Assembly (NCBI RefSeq): GCF_964204865.1
Contig: NC_135259.1
Coordinates: 10,798,974-10,862,973, forward strand
DNA: 64,000 nucleotides
Direction of reading: 5' to 3'
DNA from: Styela clava
Lineage: Eukaryota > Chordata > Ascidiacea > Stolidobranchia > Styelidae
This document shows positions 1 to 11,261 of this stretch, in pieces. Every line of letters begins with the position of its first letter. Positions within the stretch are counted from its first letter, which is position 1. Made by a program: the position numbers and the translations under genes. The notes below the pieces were generated by a model. The model was given only the letters and a program-made list of their open reading frames with translations, was not told where the DNA came from and made no database searches.

Positions 1-2202
1 ATATCATGTATATATTAGAAAATTAGAAAATCATGTATTAGAAAATTAAGGCGAGTTTCAATGAGTTTGAATTATGATGAATGTAGAGTGTAGACCTTAA
101 AATCGGCATGGCTGTTTAGCGCCCACATCAGAATATGGTTCTGAAAAGGTCGTTCTGCTAAAGTAAGTTTGTCACTCCAAGAGGACGCGTACAATATCGT
201 CTTTTAACATCTCTTTATATTATTGTGTATGTTACAATGCAAGTTGTATAGCAAACAGTTATCTTAGAAAGCACACAAAAATTTTCACATGCCTTGTGTA
301 CGGCAAGATATTTCAGCATATTTCAGCAATTTAAACTAAAAAAAGTATCAAAATTATAAAAATTAAAACCGACAGAAATAGATACACACATGTCTTATCT
401 AGTAAAATAACAATTCTGTTCGGTTACAGAGTGAGAGATTTCACATAACACCACAGAAACGAAATTTTCAATAATTAATAACAAAGTGCTTTGGCAGTTT
501 CCAGATTATAAAACATTCCAAAGTTGATTGAAAAATTGTTCGTTAAATTTAGGTTATTGTTATCAATTCTAAATATACCAAAACGACAATTTATAACTTG
601 CACCAAAGATTTGGAATCCTAAGAAAGTCGAATCCAAAAAGGACACGATTTGCAACAACGCGCGAGGGTTCAATCTGGAATAAATATGAGGAGAATCGTG
701 GGCGAAATCGGTGATGAAATTGGTGAAACTGAAAAACGAACGAGATACTCAATTAACATCAATTCCTTATCGATGCATTCTGTATGTGCAATAGGTATGT
801 ATGAATTAGTGACTCAATGTTACTACTGGATTTAGGTGATATTATCCTAATCTTTTTTATCGCATCATAACCAAATATCCAGGAGCTTCATTCCCTGTAT
901 TAATCCTCGAGTTTTACACAATGGCACATACTTTTTTTTATAGGTTTATAACACTACCCACTTCCCACGAATTATGGGAATTCCAATTATATATAAAACA
1001 CTTTCACGATATTTATTAGTTTTACTTTGTATTGATGACGAAACTCTAGAAAAATGATACGGATGATGGTATTAAAAGTTTTGGTCTGTCTAAAGTCTAA
1101 ACCCAGTAGGCATTTGTGTTTAAAATTGTCCCTCAGTAAATACTTTTTTCCGTTTACGTTATAAGTCCATGTATTCGGAAGTGTTGATACGACATGAGCA
1201 GACTCAGGGAATCACGCAATGTTGTTCGTAAAATGTAAGCATCACTACTTCCTCTTACTTTCTCACATAAAAGAAAGCAGCTTTATAGTGACGGAGATGA
1301 TCAGTGTTTATCAAGCGCTGCTATCGAGCCAGTTTCATAATGCTGGCCGATGATTCACACAATTATGAAGGAATCAGGAAATGAGATCATGGTGCCTAAA
1401 AATCATAAATCCAGAACAGTTTTATTACCCTGAAAACAAATTATCTTTTATAAATATATATATATGTAATATCATGTAATTGGTGTACACCTTTTTTTTT
1501 TTAAATTAGCCATGCTTTATGTAAGTGTAATATCCTTTCAAATATTGCTGAAACAATCTTCAAGCTTGAATGTTTAAAATTGAAATAAAATTAGTTTAAT
1601 TTGGAATTTGCTATGTATTTTTATGCTCAATTCTTATTTTGTGGTTTTCTTCTTGTTGTTACCGTATGAAAAAATCGGTTTTCTCATTATACTGGATCAA
1701 TTGCTTGAAATTTTCAGTGATTAAAGATTGTATTTTTTTTATCTATTTTAAAACGTTCTGTGGGCTCTTCATGATTCGTTTTTCACTTCGAAATCTTCTG
1801 TGATTACTTCTTGAAAAGTAATACAAATTATTTGTCGCGGTTTTTCGACAACCACGACCACTTCTCACTTCTCAGTCGTGCTACTCTTTTGCGACGCGAA
1901 AGTAGGAAGTTTCTGATCGTACCGGTACTGTACAAGGTAAGGTAAACTATCACTTCGCTTAATCTAAGACACTCTCCAGACTTGAAACTATAAACCCAAA
2001 GGTTACGTCGAACTATACTTAGACAATTTACGTAGGAATGACTTTCAATACAAAGTTAGAAGCGGTGGGAAATGCATAACAGTGACCAGCATTGGGCGTT
2101 GTTGTTATCATACATGAACTTGTCGAGAGATTAAGGCCGAATATGAATGTTAAAATTAACAATAGAGCGATGCTCAAAAATATGGACACGAAAGCCCAAA
2201 AC

Positions 2203-2205
<3 letters not shown>

Positions 2206-2235
<30 letters not shown>
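2206..2235. repeat. (GTA)10 microsatellite
   Basis: Ten uninterrupted GTA units. They create the poly-Val and poly-Thr stretches in the short overlapping open frames here, which are therefore not genes. Confidence 0.9.
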
Positions 2236-2650
2236 TACCTTACCGTGTACAGTACATTCATTACCTTGCCTAGTCTACTCTACGTACGGTCAAAAAAACT
2301 CCGATTTGCGTAGCACGGGAGTAGCAAGAGAAAGGTCTCAAGGATACTAACAAGAACAATAATAACATCATAATAATAATCTGCTCAAATTTATGAACAC
2401 GGGGTGCAAAACGAAATATTTTATCACCAATTCCCTTAAATCATACGCGAAAACTTATTAGTATGGTGTCAATAACGGTACAGGAACTGTCCTAGCTTTT
2501 CCAGGTCCTGGGACGATGATCCATTCTTCATGATTCAGTTTCAACGTGAATTGAAATACCAACTGATCCGAGTCACCTCTATATTACCAGATCAGATACC
2601 GAAGTCTACCGTTTCCCATAAAAGGAGAGCTATGCTCAAATATATATATA

Positions 2651-3033
2651 AAAATAAAAGTAATAGACCTCTAGCGAAAAATACATTTTTTAAACATTGA
2701 AAATTTCAAAGCAATTGGTCCAGTAGTTAAAGAGAAAAGCGATTTTTTTCCATGACGATAAGAAAAAAAATACCAAGAAGAACAACAACAACATAATAAC
2801 AAAACAATCTAAATTTTGATGACGTCATAGCACACAATGAACGAATCCCATATAGATCACAGAAATATTTGAAATAAATAAAAGTAATAGCCTTCTGGGG
2901 AAAAATACAATCTTTATCAGTGGAAAATTCAAAGCCATTATTCCAGTAATTAAAGATGAAGGCGATTTTTTCTTAAAGATAGGAAGAAAAATTATGACAT
3001 AAAGAACAACAATATAATAATAACAAAACGATC
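2651..3033. repeat. Two diverged direct repeats with AAC/AAT-rich tails
   Basis: The segments at about 2651-2810 and 2875-3033 share a common order: AAATAAAAGTAATAG, then a GAAAAATACA block, a CAAAGC-ATT block, CCAGTA-TTAAAGA, GCGATTTTTT, and an AACAACAATAATAACAAAACGATC-like tail. A shorter third tail lies at about 3060-3083. The A/C-rich tails suggest 3' ends of an old retroposon family inserted in tandem, but no coding remnant is visible. Confidence 0.55.
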
Positions 3034-4643
3034 CATAAGTCAATTCCGTGTCCAATATTAATATTAATAATAACAAAACGACTCATTTCTATATTTCGTG
3101 TCTAATAATACAATAATTTAGAAGTTGACATAGTAAAAATAGAAAAACCCACAAATTTAAATCTTACACGTTTACTTTATCCAGAGCATCTGAGTCATTT
3201 TTAGCACGTTTAAGACTTGGTATGGTAGTTACTATAGTTGAATAAGAAAATATAAAGTTAGGCACAATTTTAATCGGATAGATTAAGCTAAAAAATTCAC
3301 AAATGCTTCACAAAGCAAATTATGCCACAAACATTGTTCTAAAGAGAGAAAATGCCGACGCTATATCTAGTCACGAGTTTCAGAGATACGAGGCGTGGTG
3401 TTAAGCTCTCGATATCGATAACGTAAACAATCAGTTTTTATTTAAGCTTTGAGAGGTTACAATTGCGCCAATCTATTTATTATATAAATCTCTTTTCCGC
3501 AAGAGTAAAGTTGTTACCACCGGGCAGTTATATGCTTAGAATAGCAAAAACAAGTTTAATCGTTTTACATATAAATAAATATTGGATTATATAGAGGAAA
3601 CAGAAAAAAATTCACATAACTCGAATTGATATGAATAAATGTAATCTTTCTCATCTATTTTTATAACATTATTCCTGTATATCACAATTTGCAAAATTAG
3701 ATGTTCAACTTTATTCAACTACATTACAAAATTTTATTTATACTAAAATTTATTCTAAAAATGCAGATGCACCATATATATAATGAATGTCTTTGTCTAT
3801 TCTATTTCAATCCACAAAATCAAACAATGTCTTCGAAAAGACTTTTCAGCAGCAACCTTGTGAATAGGAAAATTGTATCTATCGGTGAATAATTAAAATT
3901 TCCATTTTGTTTTCAAATAGCTATCCCTGAATTTGAATAATTTATTACACGACGAATAATTTAATGTATCCTTGCTGACATACAAAAGTCCCGTTTTGTA
4001 AATCGATTTTAAAACGATTTTTTAATGGATCAGATTTTTATCTGTATCTCTTCTAAATAGTTTGGCGTCGTATATTATGAATATACATTATGAACACCAA
4101 GATCACACTATTTTTGATTAGACATTTGAAATTGAAATATATATACCGGTAATCCGTTTTACATGGTATGTACTATTTAAAATATCAACTTAGTGCTGCA
4201 CATAAACTTGACCCTCCACAAATTTCAGTCTGTAATTTTCAGTACAATACTTCTTTGATTAACATATACCCAAGTGCGCAAAGAAGTATTCGGTTTTCAA
4301 AACATTACCAAGTCACTGATATCTCAATCTAGTAGTCATATTATAGGTATAAAATGATATATAACCCAATTTAATTATGGTTACCGTATATAAAATGATT
4401 GATACTATCGCTGCGTGGGGTAAAAGTTAAAACAATGCGATTTAATAGCCCGCTCTGAGGTCTTGAGGTAAACAAGAGAAACGTTAAGAAGTTCTCACTA
4501 TGATGTAAAATTGCGTGCGATTAAGAAGAAATAAAGTACCAGTAAGTTGTACTGAAACATTTTTTGAAATTCTTTGAACTATAAAGCTTGACACGTCAGC
4601 TAATAACAAACGTGTTCAGCTATATATATTTACCAAAAATAGC

Positions 4644-4651
4644 TATAAAAG
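4644..4651 (+). promoter_or_regulatory. TATA box, candidate promoter of gene 1
   Basis: TATAAAAG followed by a GC-richer stretch, which stands out in AT-rich DNA. The start codon is about 310 bp downstream, and a pyrimidine-rich CAG acceptor at about 4921-4923 would allow a 5'-UTR intron. Genes 3 and 4 also have TATAAAAG 420-460 bp ahead of their ATG, which supports this reading. A second TATAAAG at 4930 lies too close to the ATG to be an obvious alternative. Confidence 0.4.
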
Positions 4652-4963
4652 CCGCAGGCAGAAGTGGCCTATATGTCAAAGTAGTGTCAAACTGTATATA
4701 TATCCACGACTAATATCCAAGTATCACAATGCATGTATTAGTTTTATCGTATGGCATAAAAATGAACTGTGTTGAGTCCGAAAAATGTCGTCAGTTTAAG
4801 GTTTAGAGTGATAAAGTGTATTCCATAAATACTTACTCAATTCATTTTTTTTTCATAATTACTATGTTTTTATTTTTAAAAAGAAGTCGAACCTAACCAT
4901 TTAAATTTTTTTTAAACTTTTCAGTATATCTATAAAGTTTTATTGTAGTAAAAAAACAATAAG

Positions 4964-7900
4964 ATGTCATTTCGTCTTGCTACGTTTTTGTTGATATTCA
5001 GTCGAGTATTTTTGTCATTTGCTCTTGAATTCAAATATTCAGAAAATCTGGGATCTGATGTTGCTTTATCATGGAACTTTGCGAACGAATCAATAACAAT
5101 AAAGGTAATAAAATTAAATATTTATACAGAAGTTCCTTTAAAGAACTAAGCTAAACACTACGATTTGAAGGCAATACAATAAAAATAAGAGTGAACAGTA
5201 ATATAGTGTTCACATGTAGTAAATATCAACCAGATAAACCTTAAAATTGTTACAGGCATCTCATTCTTAATATTGAATTTTTAGTTTTTTTTAGTTTTAC
5301 TTATATTTTACGAGACCTTACCCAAAACATGCATCAATAAGTTTTTTTTTAATCTCATTAAAAACGGTATGATTTACAATCCGGGGTCTGTTCGAAATCA
5401 ATTATTTTTTTGTACTAGCATTCAAAATCGTTCTCTCAAAACGAGATTTGAACTCAACTTTCTCAGCTTTCACGAAACTTTATTAGCGCTAATATCGTCC
5501 TACATAAAAATGCAAGTTGGCTGTTACCACCTGCAATTACGTGAAAATCCCACCGACCAATACATTTTCAGTTAGAATTCATATTTTCATGATGATGTAG
5601 GTGTCAGCACCAACCAAAGGATGGATCAGTATCGGAATTTCGCCCGATGGAGGTTTTCCAGGATCAGATGCATCTATTGGTGGTTTGAATGGCAGTGGTA
5701 AATACGTCGAGGTATGTAATTTAATAGAAAAATGAGGTGAATGAAAATTGGAATGTTTTCAACAATGGTCAAAACAGCTATTTATATATATATTTGCATA
5801 ATGTATGTGCTAGTGGACTTCTAATTTCAATAACCAGTCGCGGAATTAATTCGAAACGTTTTGAAAACGTCGTACAAAGAAAACTAAGAATTTTCAAGTT
5901 TTTATAAATAGATGTGATTCGTGGAAGAAGTATATAAAAGTTGCATGTCTACTCGTCATTTATACATCTCTTCTGATTTACGATTAAGTTTAAAATGAGT
6001 AGCTTTTAGAACCCTTTCTCAAATTTCATTATTTTTGTCAACACAGCATAACGTCAATCGGAAAATGATACCTATAGGGCTGTATAAGTATCGGATTTGA
6101 ATAAGAAAAAAGGATTTTCTCGACGCTCACTCCTACATCAATACATAGGAATAACATTTTAAAAGAATCTCCGAGATAATAATAGTTAATCATACTGCAA
6201 TATTCAAGATGTTTGGACAGTTACGGCATAAAGTCACATTCTTATTTAGTACATGCAATTTAACAAAGCTTTTGTGGAGATTAGAGACGCTTATTTTGAC
6301 ACTGAATTGATGCAATGCCAAAGTGTCAAATGATTTTTCCCAAAATCAATCTTTGCTATTATCAGTTTGGACCATATAAACTAGACAATATAATATCATT
6401 TTCTGTTAATCTTTTCAACCTTTCAACTGGTACTCCATATTATACAGGATGTATACGGGCCAGAAACAGGCGGTCCGAAACCTGACGAATCTCAAGATGT
6501 AGAAATTCTTTCTGCCGAAGAAAACGATACATCGACGACTATTATCGTGCAAAGAAAACTGAAAACAGGGGATCAGAATGATATTGATATTCAGGCTAGT
6601 AAATAACACATTAATATACCAATGTTAGCATCAATAAAAATAGCTTCAAGGTATGGGGTTTCTAAATTTTTAAATGTGACTAAAAGTCTTGTACTGAACG
6701 AGTTGTTGAAAGCAGATCGCATTTTGCCAGTGTTTGGAATTTGGATTATGACTTTCGCGATTAATTTATCTGTGTATTTGAAACAAAAAAGTTTTACACG
6801 GCGCGCGGTGTGACAATAAACTCCGGCCTCTTAGGGGGCAAATGGCAAATGCTCAAAATTATGAATATTTGGTTTGTCTGCCTTGGCAAAGTAAAAATTG
6901 ACTTTTCGTGTCAATATCCATCTTCAATACTGTTTGCAGAGAGGAAATCTATATGTACTGTGGGCTTATGGTAGCAGCGATGTCTGGGGACGTCCAGGAC
7001 CTGGGAGCCGACCAAACCAGCGAGGTATGAAATAAAGTTTTATTTGTCTTATATGTTTATTTAAAACAATATATAGTGTATACTAGAAGAAGATAACTGT
7101 TATATTACTTTTGGCCTAAACTGAATATTTCAAAAATTGCAAGTGAACGAAATTGAAATAGGAAAATTTAGTTTCTCGTAGAGCGATAGAATATGTTCAT
7201 CCTCATTAGATTCCAATTATATTAATATTCTCTTGTTTATCAGGTGTTAAGGAAATGGTACTGGTACCAGACACAGATGATGGTAAGGAAACCATAAATT
7301 CTGTCTTCAAACAATTAAAATGCTTAAGAGAAGAAAACGATTGAGGGCAAGATTATTGGCAAAAACATTAATATACTGTGGCCAATATATTTATTTTATA
7401 TAAAAAATGGTGAAAATTATGCTCCCACTGATTTTTGTAATTTTGAGAAAGCATTTTTATTGGGGGCCCTATATACCCATTATACAGTTTGTAGGATATT
7501 TTATTTTATGTTTGTGTCTATTTACTTTTTATTACCGCACCACGTGATTTATTCAATATTTACTGCGATTTTATAGTTAAGATAGTTTCACCGGCAAAAT
7601 AAAACGGAAAATCAAAATGTATTTACGTTTAAAAAGTCAATAGTTAAATCCCTATCGAAAGCTAGTCACTACTTAGGTATTATAACAGATATTGTATTTT
7701 GCAGTTAACTTCATACATACAACTATGCTAGACGAAGAAAAAAAAATTTCACTGAAATGGTACTACACCGATGAAGATATTACTTTCAAGGTAATTTATA
7801 ATAATACCACTAGAGGTGTTTCATAAGTTGAACACTACTTTAGCAACTCAATTTTGTATTTAAATGAATGTCATACAATGTTCCATGATTTAATTTTTGT

Positions 7901-10900
7901 AAAAAAATATAAAAATATAAAAGAATATAGGATTGAAAAAATATTTCATACAGTTTTTAGCGCCAACTACTGGTTGGACGGCTCTCGGATTTTCTCGTGA
8001 TGGAAAGTTTCCAGGTTCAGATGCTTGTATAGCAGGAAGAAAAGATAACATGAATTATGTCGAGGTAAAGAATTGTATTTTTTAAAGCTTTAGAAGTTAA
8101 TGTTGAGAAATAAAAGTTTGTACTATGTAAATCAAGTATGAAACACAACCACAAAACGATGCTCCCGAAGTATGCGAACCAATATGGCGGACATCGGAAC
8201 GTAGAATGGGTAACAGGTTAGGGTTAGGCCATAATTTTCCTTATTTTAGTCCCATTATCATTTCGAAGACTAGCCAAGAGCCTCCCGTAGTATTTATACC
8301 TAAAATTATGGCCTAACCCTAACCTAGTACACATATTACATTCCGATGTCCGCCATCTTGGTTCGCATACTTCGGGAGCCCCCACAAAACTATATTAAAA
8401 CTCATTCAAATTAAATCATTAAGTAAAGAATAATCATGCCGTATTTTCTGAAATTGACTGAAAACAATTTGAATTTTTGTTGAATGTTGAATCGCATCGC
8501 TTCTATTCGGAATTCGGAAACTTACTTACACCCCAAAATGTTACGATAAATCCTGAGTAGAATAAAATAAAGAGTTTTATAAACGATATAAAGTAAACCA
8601 TATATAAAAGATATAGATACTGATCAAATATCTTTAAACCATCTTTCGAATTATTGAAGTTGTTTTTTATATTTTTCTTTAGTACAGACTTAATCTCCCT
8701 GTAAAAAAATTCCAATACTATATTCATTTCTTAGGATGTGTATGGGCCAGAAGAAAACGGTCCCCCTCGAGTCGATGAATCACAAGATTATGAAGTTCTT
8801 TCAGCGAAACAAGGTTCCGATTCCACTACACTTGTAATAAGAAGAAAATTACTCACTGGAGATGCACATGATGTAGATATAAAGGTGTAATTTTGAGTAT
8901 AATTTCAAAAAGGTTCCATACTAGACACTGTTCACATAATTAAACTAGTATAGGTTTATAAATATTTGCAAAATATCATGTTTTATCGTGTACTTTAAAG
9001 CGTTAGACGCGCTTATTTCATAATTACAGGACTTGTTGTAAAATGCGATTTTTATTGAACAACTGTTAAAAGTTGGAATTAATGCTGTTTATTTTGAATT
9101 CACAATATAAAAAATAAAGTTTTCTGAATGTCAAACTTGCTCAAAATAACAAAATTGCAGGCCGGAAAGATTTTTGTAACGTGGGCATTTGGGAATATTG
9201 ATGAATGGAAAGGTCCGGATCCTTCAACAAATCCTGTCGAAACTGGTATGTTTTTGTTGTATTGGATTATAATTTTATTTCAGATCTAGATTTAAATATT
9301 TGTATAATAATATATAAAATATCAAATCCTGTAAACTCCAGCGAGGCTACCTCATGCGTAATTCAACATTCTACAACCACCGGAAAATAGCCTTTTAAGA
9401 CATATACAGGGTGATTGAAAGGTAACTCCCTATTTTAAAAAAACTATAGTTTATTTTTAAAATATAATTTCTACAATTAATGAATATGAGAAGGAAGTAT
9501 AATGCATGGGCTTATTGAAAAGTAACTCCCTATTTTAAAAAAACTATAGTTTATTTTTAAAATATAATTTCTACAATTAATGAATATGAGAAGGAAGTAT
9601 AATGCATGGGCTTTTATTTAAAATTCAATATGGGCGCCTTTATTTGCCACCAGCTTCTCAAGTCGACCAGGAATCGCATCAACTGATTTCGCAAGAAACT
9701 CTTGCGGGATGGAAGTCATAACTTCACGTATTCGCCCCTCAAGTTCTTCCAAATTTCTTGGTTTGGTTGAGTAGACTTCCTCTTTCAGCCAACCCCAGAG
9801 AAAAAAGTCGCAGGGTGTTAAGTCAGGACTTCTGGCAGGCCATTCGTGCGAACCGCGACGACCCATCCATCTTCCAGGAAATTGAGCATTTAGCCATTCA
9901 CGAACAACAATAGCAAAGTGTGGAGGAGCTCCATCTTGCATGAAAATCAAATCTTCAATATTTTCCCAAGCACTGATAATTGGCCAAATTTCATCTTTCA
10001 ACATAGCGAGGTACCTTTCGGCATTCATGGTATCGCGAAGAATGAAGGGACCCACAATCCTATCAAAAGTAATTCCACACCATACCGTTACTTTGGATCG
10101 ATTTTGCATTTTTTCACAGGTAACACGAGGATCTTCTTCCGCCCAGTAGTGGCAGTTATGACGGTTCACAAATCCACCTATGTGGAATACAGCTTCATCA
10201 CTCCATAGAATATTTTTAAAAAGGTTGGGCCAATCTCTAAACCAAGCCAACATTATTTCACCAAACTCCATACGAATGTCAAAGTCTTCTGCAGAGAGTG
10301 CTTGACAGTAATGCGGCTTCCAAGCACGCCATTTAAGCTCGTTTTTTAGCACATTACGTACACAATGAAAGGAGAGCCCACTTTCTCTTGTTGCTTGACG
10401 AATTGACTTATGTGGGCTACGGGTAAACATTTCTTTAGCAACTTGCACTACCTCAGGATCTCTGGATTTGGAAGGACGACCGCTTCTTTGAGTATCAGCC
10501 ACAGATCCTGTGGTCATAAGTTTTTTATGACAATTCTTGATCGTCTTCGGGTCAATTTGGGCATGTTTTCCCTTAATAGTTCTCCACCATCTTTGCACTT
10601 GAACAATGCATCCCCAAACTTCATAACGCGCGGCTATCTGGGCACGTTCCTGTAGAGTAAGACGTCCAGTCATTTTTGTAGGGTTTTGAAATAAAATAAA
10701 TTTGAAAAGATTGAAATTGAACAATATTTAAACAAATCTGAAAGGAAAACAAGAACATAAATTAAATTGCCATATATTAAGTAATATATACACATAAATT
10801 TAGAAACATGAAACATGATATAGCATTTGAATAAATTGTATTTATTTTAAAATAGGGAGTTACTTTTCAATCACAATCAATCACAATAAAAAAAAACCTA

Positions 10901-11151
10901 TTAATACCCAACAAACGTTTGGTATTAATAGGTTTTTTTTCCTAATAACTTTGGACAACTGAAATAAAATATTTCGAGTCTCAGTTCTATTTACTGTGAA
11001 AAAGGTGTTCAGATTTGAAACGTGGTCGCGAGCTTGACATAGTGATAACTATTTGATTGATATTTTTACACAAATTTTGTCTCTAACTTTGTTTTCAAAC
11101 TTCACAGGGGTAAAAGAAATGGTTCTGATTCCAGAAGAAAGTTCAGAATAA
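4964..11151 (+). CDS. Gene 1: secreted protein with two DOMON domains (332 aa)
   Basis: Ten exons: 4964-5104, 5601-5711, 6448-6594, 6940-7024, 7244-7282, 7705-7790, 7954-8064, 8735-8884, 9161-9245, 11108-11151. The joined frame is 999 bp and ends in TAA. Residues 1-20 are a hydrophobic signal peptide, and there is no transmembrane segment or obvious GPI signal, so the product should be secreted. Two DOMON domains of the DBH/MOXD type follow, joined by a short linker (GVKEMVLVPDTDDG). There is no copper type II monooxygenase domain. Both domains lack the Met and the His expected of haem ligands, so I expect a non-haem, perhaps ligand-binding role; the function is unknown. Intron 3 has a GC donor (CAG/GCTAGT). 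Intron 7 holds a foldback element and intron 9 holds a mariner. Adjacent AATAAA signals lie at 11249-11261. Confidence 0.8.
5060..7024 (+). other. Gene 1, DOMON domain 1
   Basis: Encoded by the end of exon 1 and exons 2-4. The exon-2 core reads APTKGWISIG..SPDGGF, the exon-3 start DVYGPETGGPKPDESQDVE, and the exon-4 core LYVLWAYG. The usual Met after the DG turn is replaced by Phe, and the usual YHxxNRG ending is SRPNQRG without His. Both putative haem ligands are absent. Confidence 0.75.
7705..9245 (+). other. Gene 1, DOMON domain 2
   Basis: Exons 6-9, with lengths 86, 111, 150 and 85 bp, closely matching the domain 1 cassette. The core reads APTTGWTALGFSRDGKF and the fourth exon carries VTWAFG. 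Met is replaced by Phe and the C-terminal His is missing, as in domain 1, so the pair looks like a duplication of an already non-haem ancestor. Confidence 0.75.
8158..8381. mobile_element. Foldback/MITE-like element in gene 1 intron 7
   Basis: Arms of about 78 bp at 8161-8238 and 8303-8381 are near-perfect inverted repeats, starting GCTCCCGAAGTATGCGAACC and running inward to GGTTAGGGTTAGGCCATAAT. A short unrelated spacer separates them. The same 9-bp flank, CCACAAAAC, lies at 8149-8157 and 8382-8390 and fits a target-site duplication. Long terminal inverted repeats with a 9-bp duplication suggest a MULE or foldback type. It has no coding capacity. A shorter relative lies at 18467-18580. Confidence 0.8.
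9414..9613. repeat. Tandem duplication (2 x 100 bp) of the mariner left end
   Basis: Positions 9414-9513 and 9514-9613 are the same 100 bp apart from what looks like one G/A difference in GAAAGGT versus GAAAAGT. Each copy begins with the inner part of the terminal inverted repeat and ends ATGCATGGGCTT. The element therefore has two potential left ends. Confidence 0.9.
9618..10673 (-). CDS. Tc1/mariner-type transposase, DD41D, apparently intact
   Basis: A 351-aa intronless frame, counted from the Met in MTGRLTLQERAQIAARYEVW. The open frame extends 17 codons further upstream, but a start there would be unusual. The N-terminal third carries a helix-turn-helix DNA-binding region, including a GRPSKSRD linker between the two halves. 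The DDE catalytic core shows WSDEAVF (first Asp), FMQDGAPPH (second Asp) and SPDLTPCDFFLWG (third Asp). Forty-one residues separate the second and third catalytic Asp, which places it in a DD41D group of the IS630-Tc1-mariner superfamily rather than canonical DD34D mariner. No stop or frameshift is present, so the copy is young or still active. It cuts and pastes its own element at TA sites by family knowledge. Confidence 0.9.
   Translation of the reverse strand: MTGRLTLQERAQIAARYEVWGCIVQVQRWWRTIKGKHAQIDPKTIKNCHKKLMTTGSVADTQRSGRPSKSRDPEVVQVAKEMFTRSPHKSIRQATRESGLSFHCVRNVLKNELKWRAWKPHYCQALSAEDFDIRMEFGEIMLAWFRDWPNLFKNILWSDEAVFHIGGFVNRHNCHYWAEEDPRVTCEKMQNRSKVTVWCGITFDRIVGPFILRDTMNAERYLAMLKDEIWPIISAWENIEDLIFMQDGAPPHFAIVVREWLNAQFPGRWMGRRGSHEWPARSPDLTPCDFFLWGWLKEEVYSTKPRNLEELEGRIREVMTSIPQEFLAKSVDAIPGRLEKLVANKGAHIEF
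10889..10940. repeat. Perfect 20-bp hairpin beside the mariner right end
   Basis: Arms 10889-10908 (A-run then CCTATTAATACC) and 10921-10940 (GGTATTAATAGG then a T-run) are exact inverse complements around a 12-nt loop. On either strand this resembles a terminator hairpin, but in a eukaryotic intron it is more likely a tiny foldback or repair product next to the transposon end. Confidence 0.8.
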
Positions 11152-11248
11152 GTTTTTGTGATTATACCAAAAAAATATCAGAAGAATTTATCCTATCATC
11201 AAATGATACCGACCAGAAATTTTGCATTGTATTATGAATTTTCATGTA

Positions 11249-11261
11249 AATAAAAAATAAA
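11249..11261 (+). terminator. Polyadenylation signals of gene 1
   Basis: Two adjacent AATAAA hexamers (11249-11254 and 11256-11261), about 100 bp after the TAA of gene 1, followed by a GT-rich stretch (TCGTGGTGTTG). Confidence 0.7.

Larger units (their letters stand above)
1..4640. other. Intergenic region with no supported gene
   Basis: AT-rich DNA with no open frame that resembles a known family and no run of exon-like segments on either strand. The short open frames are low-complexity or derive from simple repeats. It holds a GTA microsatellite and a pair of diverged direct repeats, annotated separately. It may include the distal upstream region of gene 1. Confidence 0.6.
9410..10872 (-). 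mobile_element. Tc1/mariner-superfamily transposon in gene 1 intron 9
   Basis: The left end is TA followed by CAGGGTGATTGAAAGGTAAC, and the right end (about 10852-10872) is the inverse complement of GTGATTGAAAAGTAACTCCC, so terminal inverted repeats of about 25 bp are visible. The outermost CAGG of the right end and its flanking TA are not clear, so that boundary is approximate. It encodes an intact minus-strand transposase. The left 100 bp is tandemly duplicated (9414-9513 and 9514-9613). It sits antisense inside the last intron of gene 1. Confidence 0.85.

Noticed and set aside
5369-5575. Open frame of 68 codons in gene 1 intron 1
   Set aside because: No family resemblance, and it lies wholly within a well-bounded intron.
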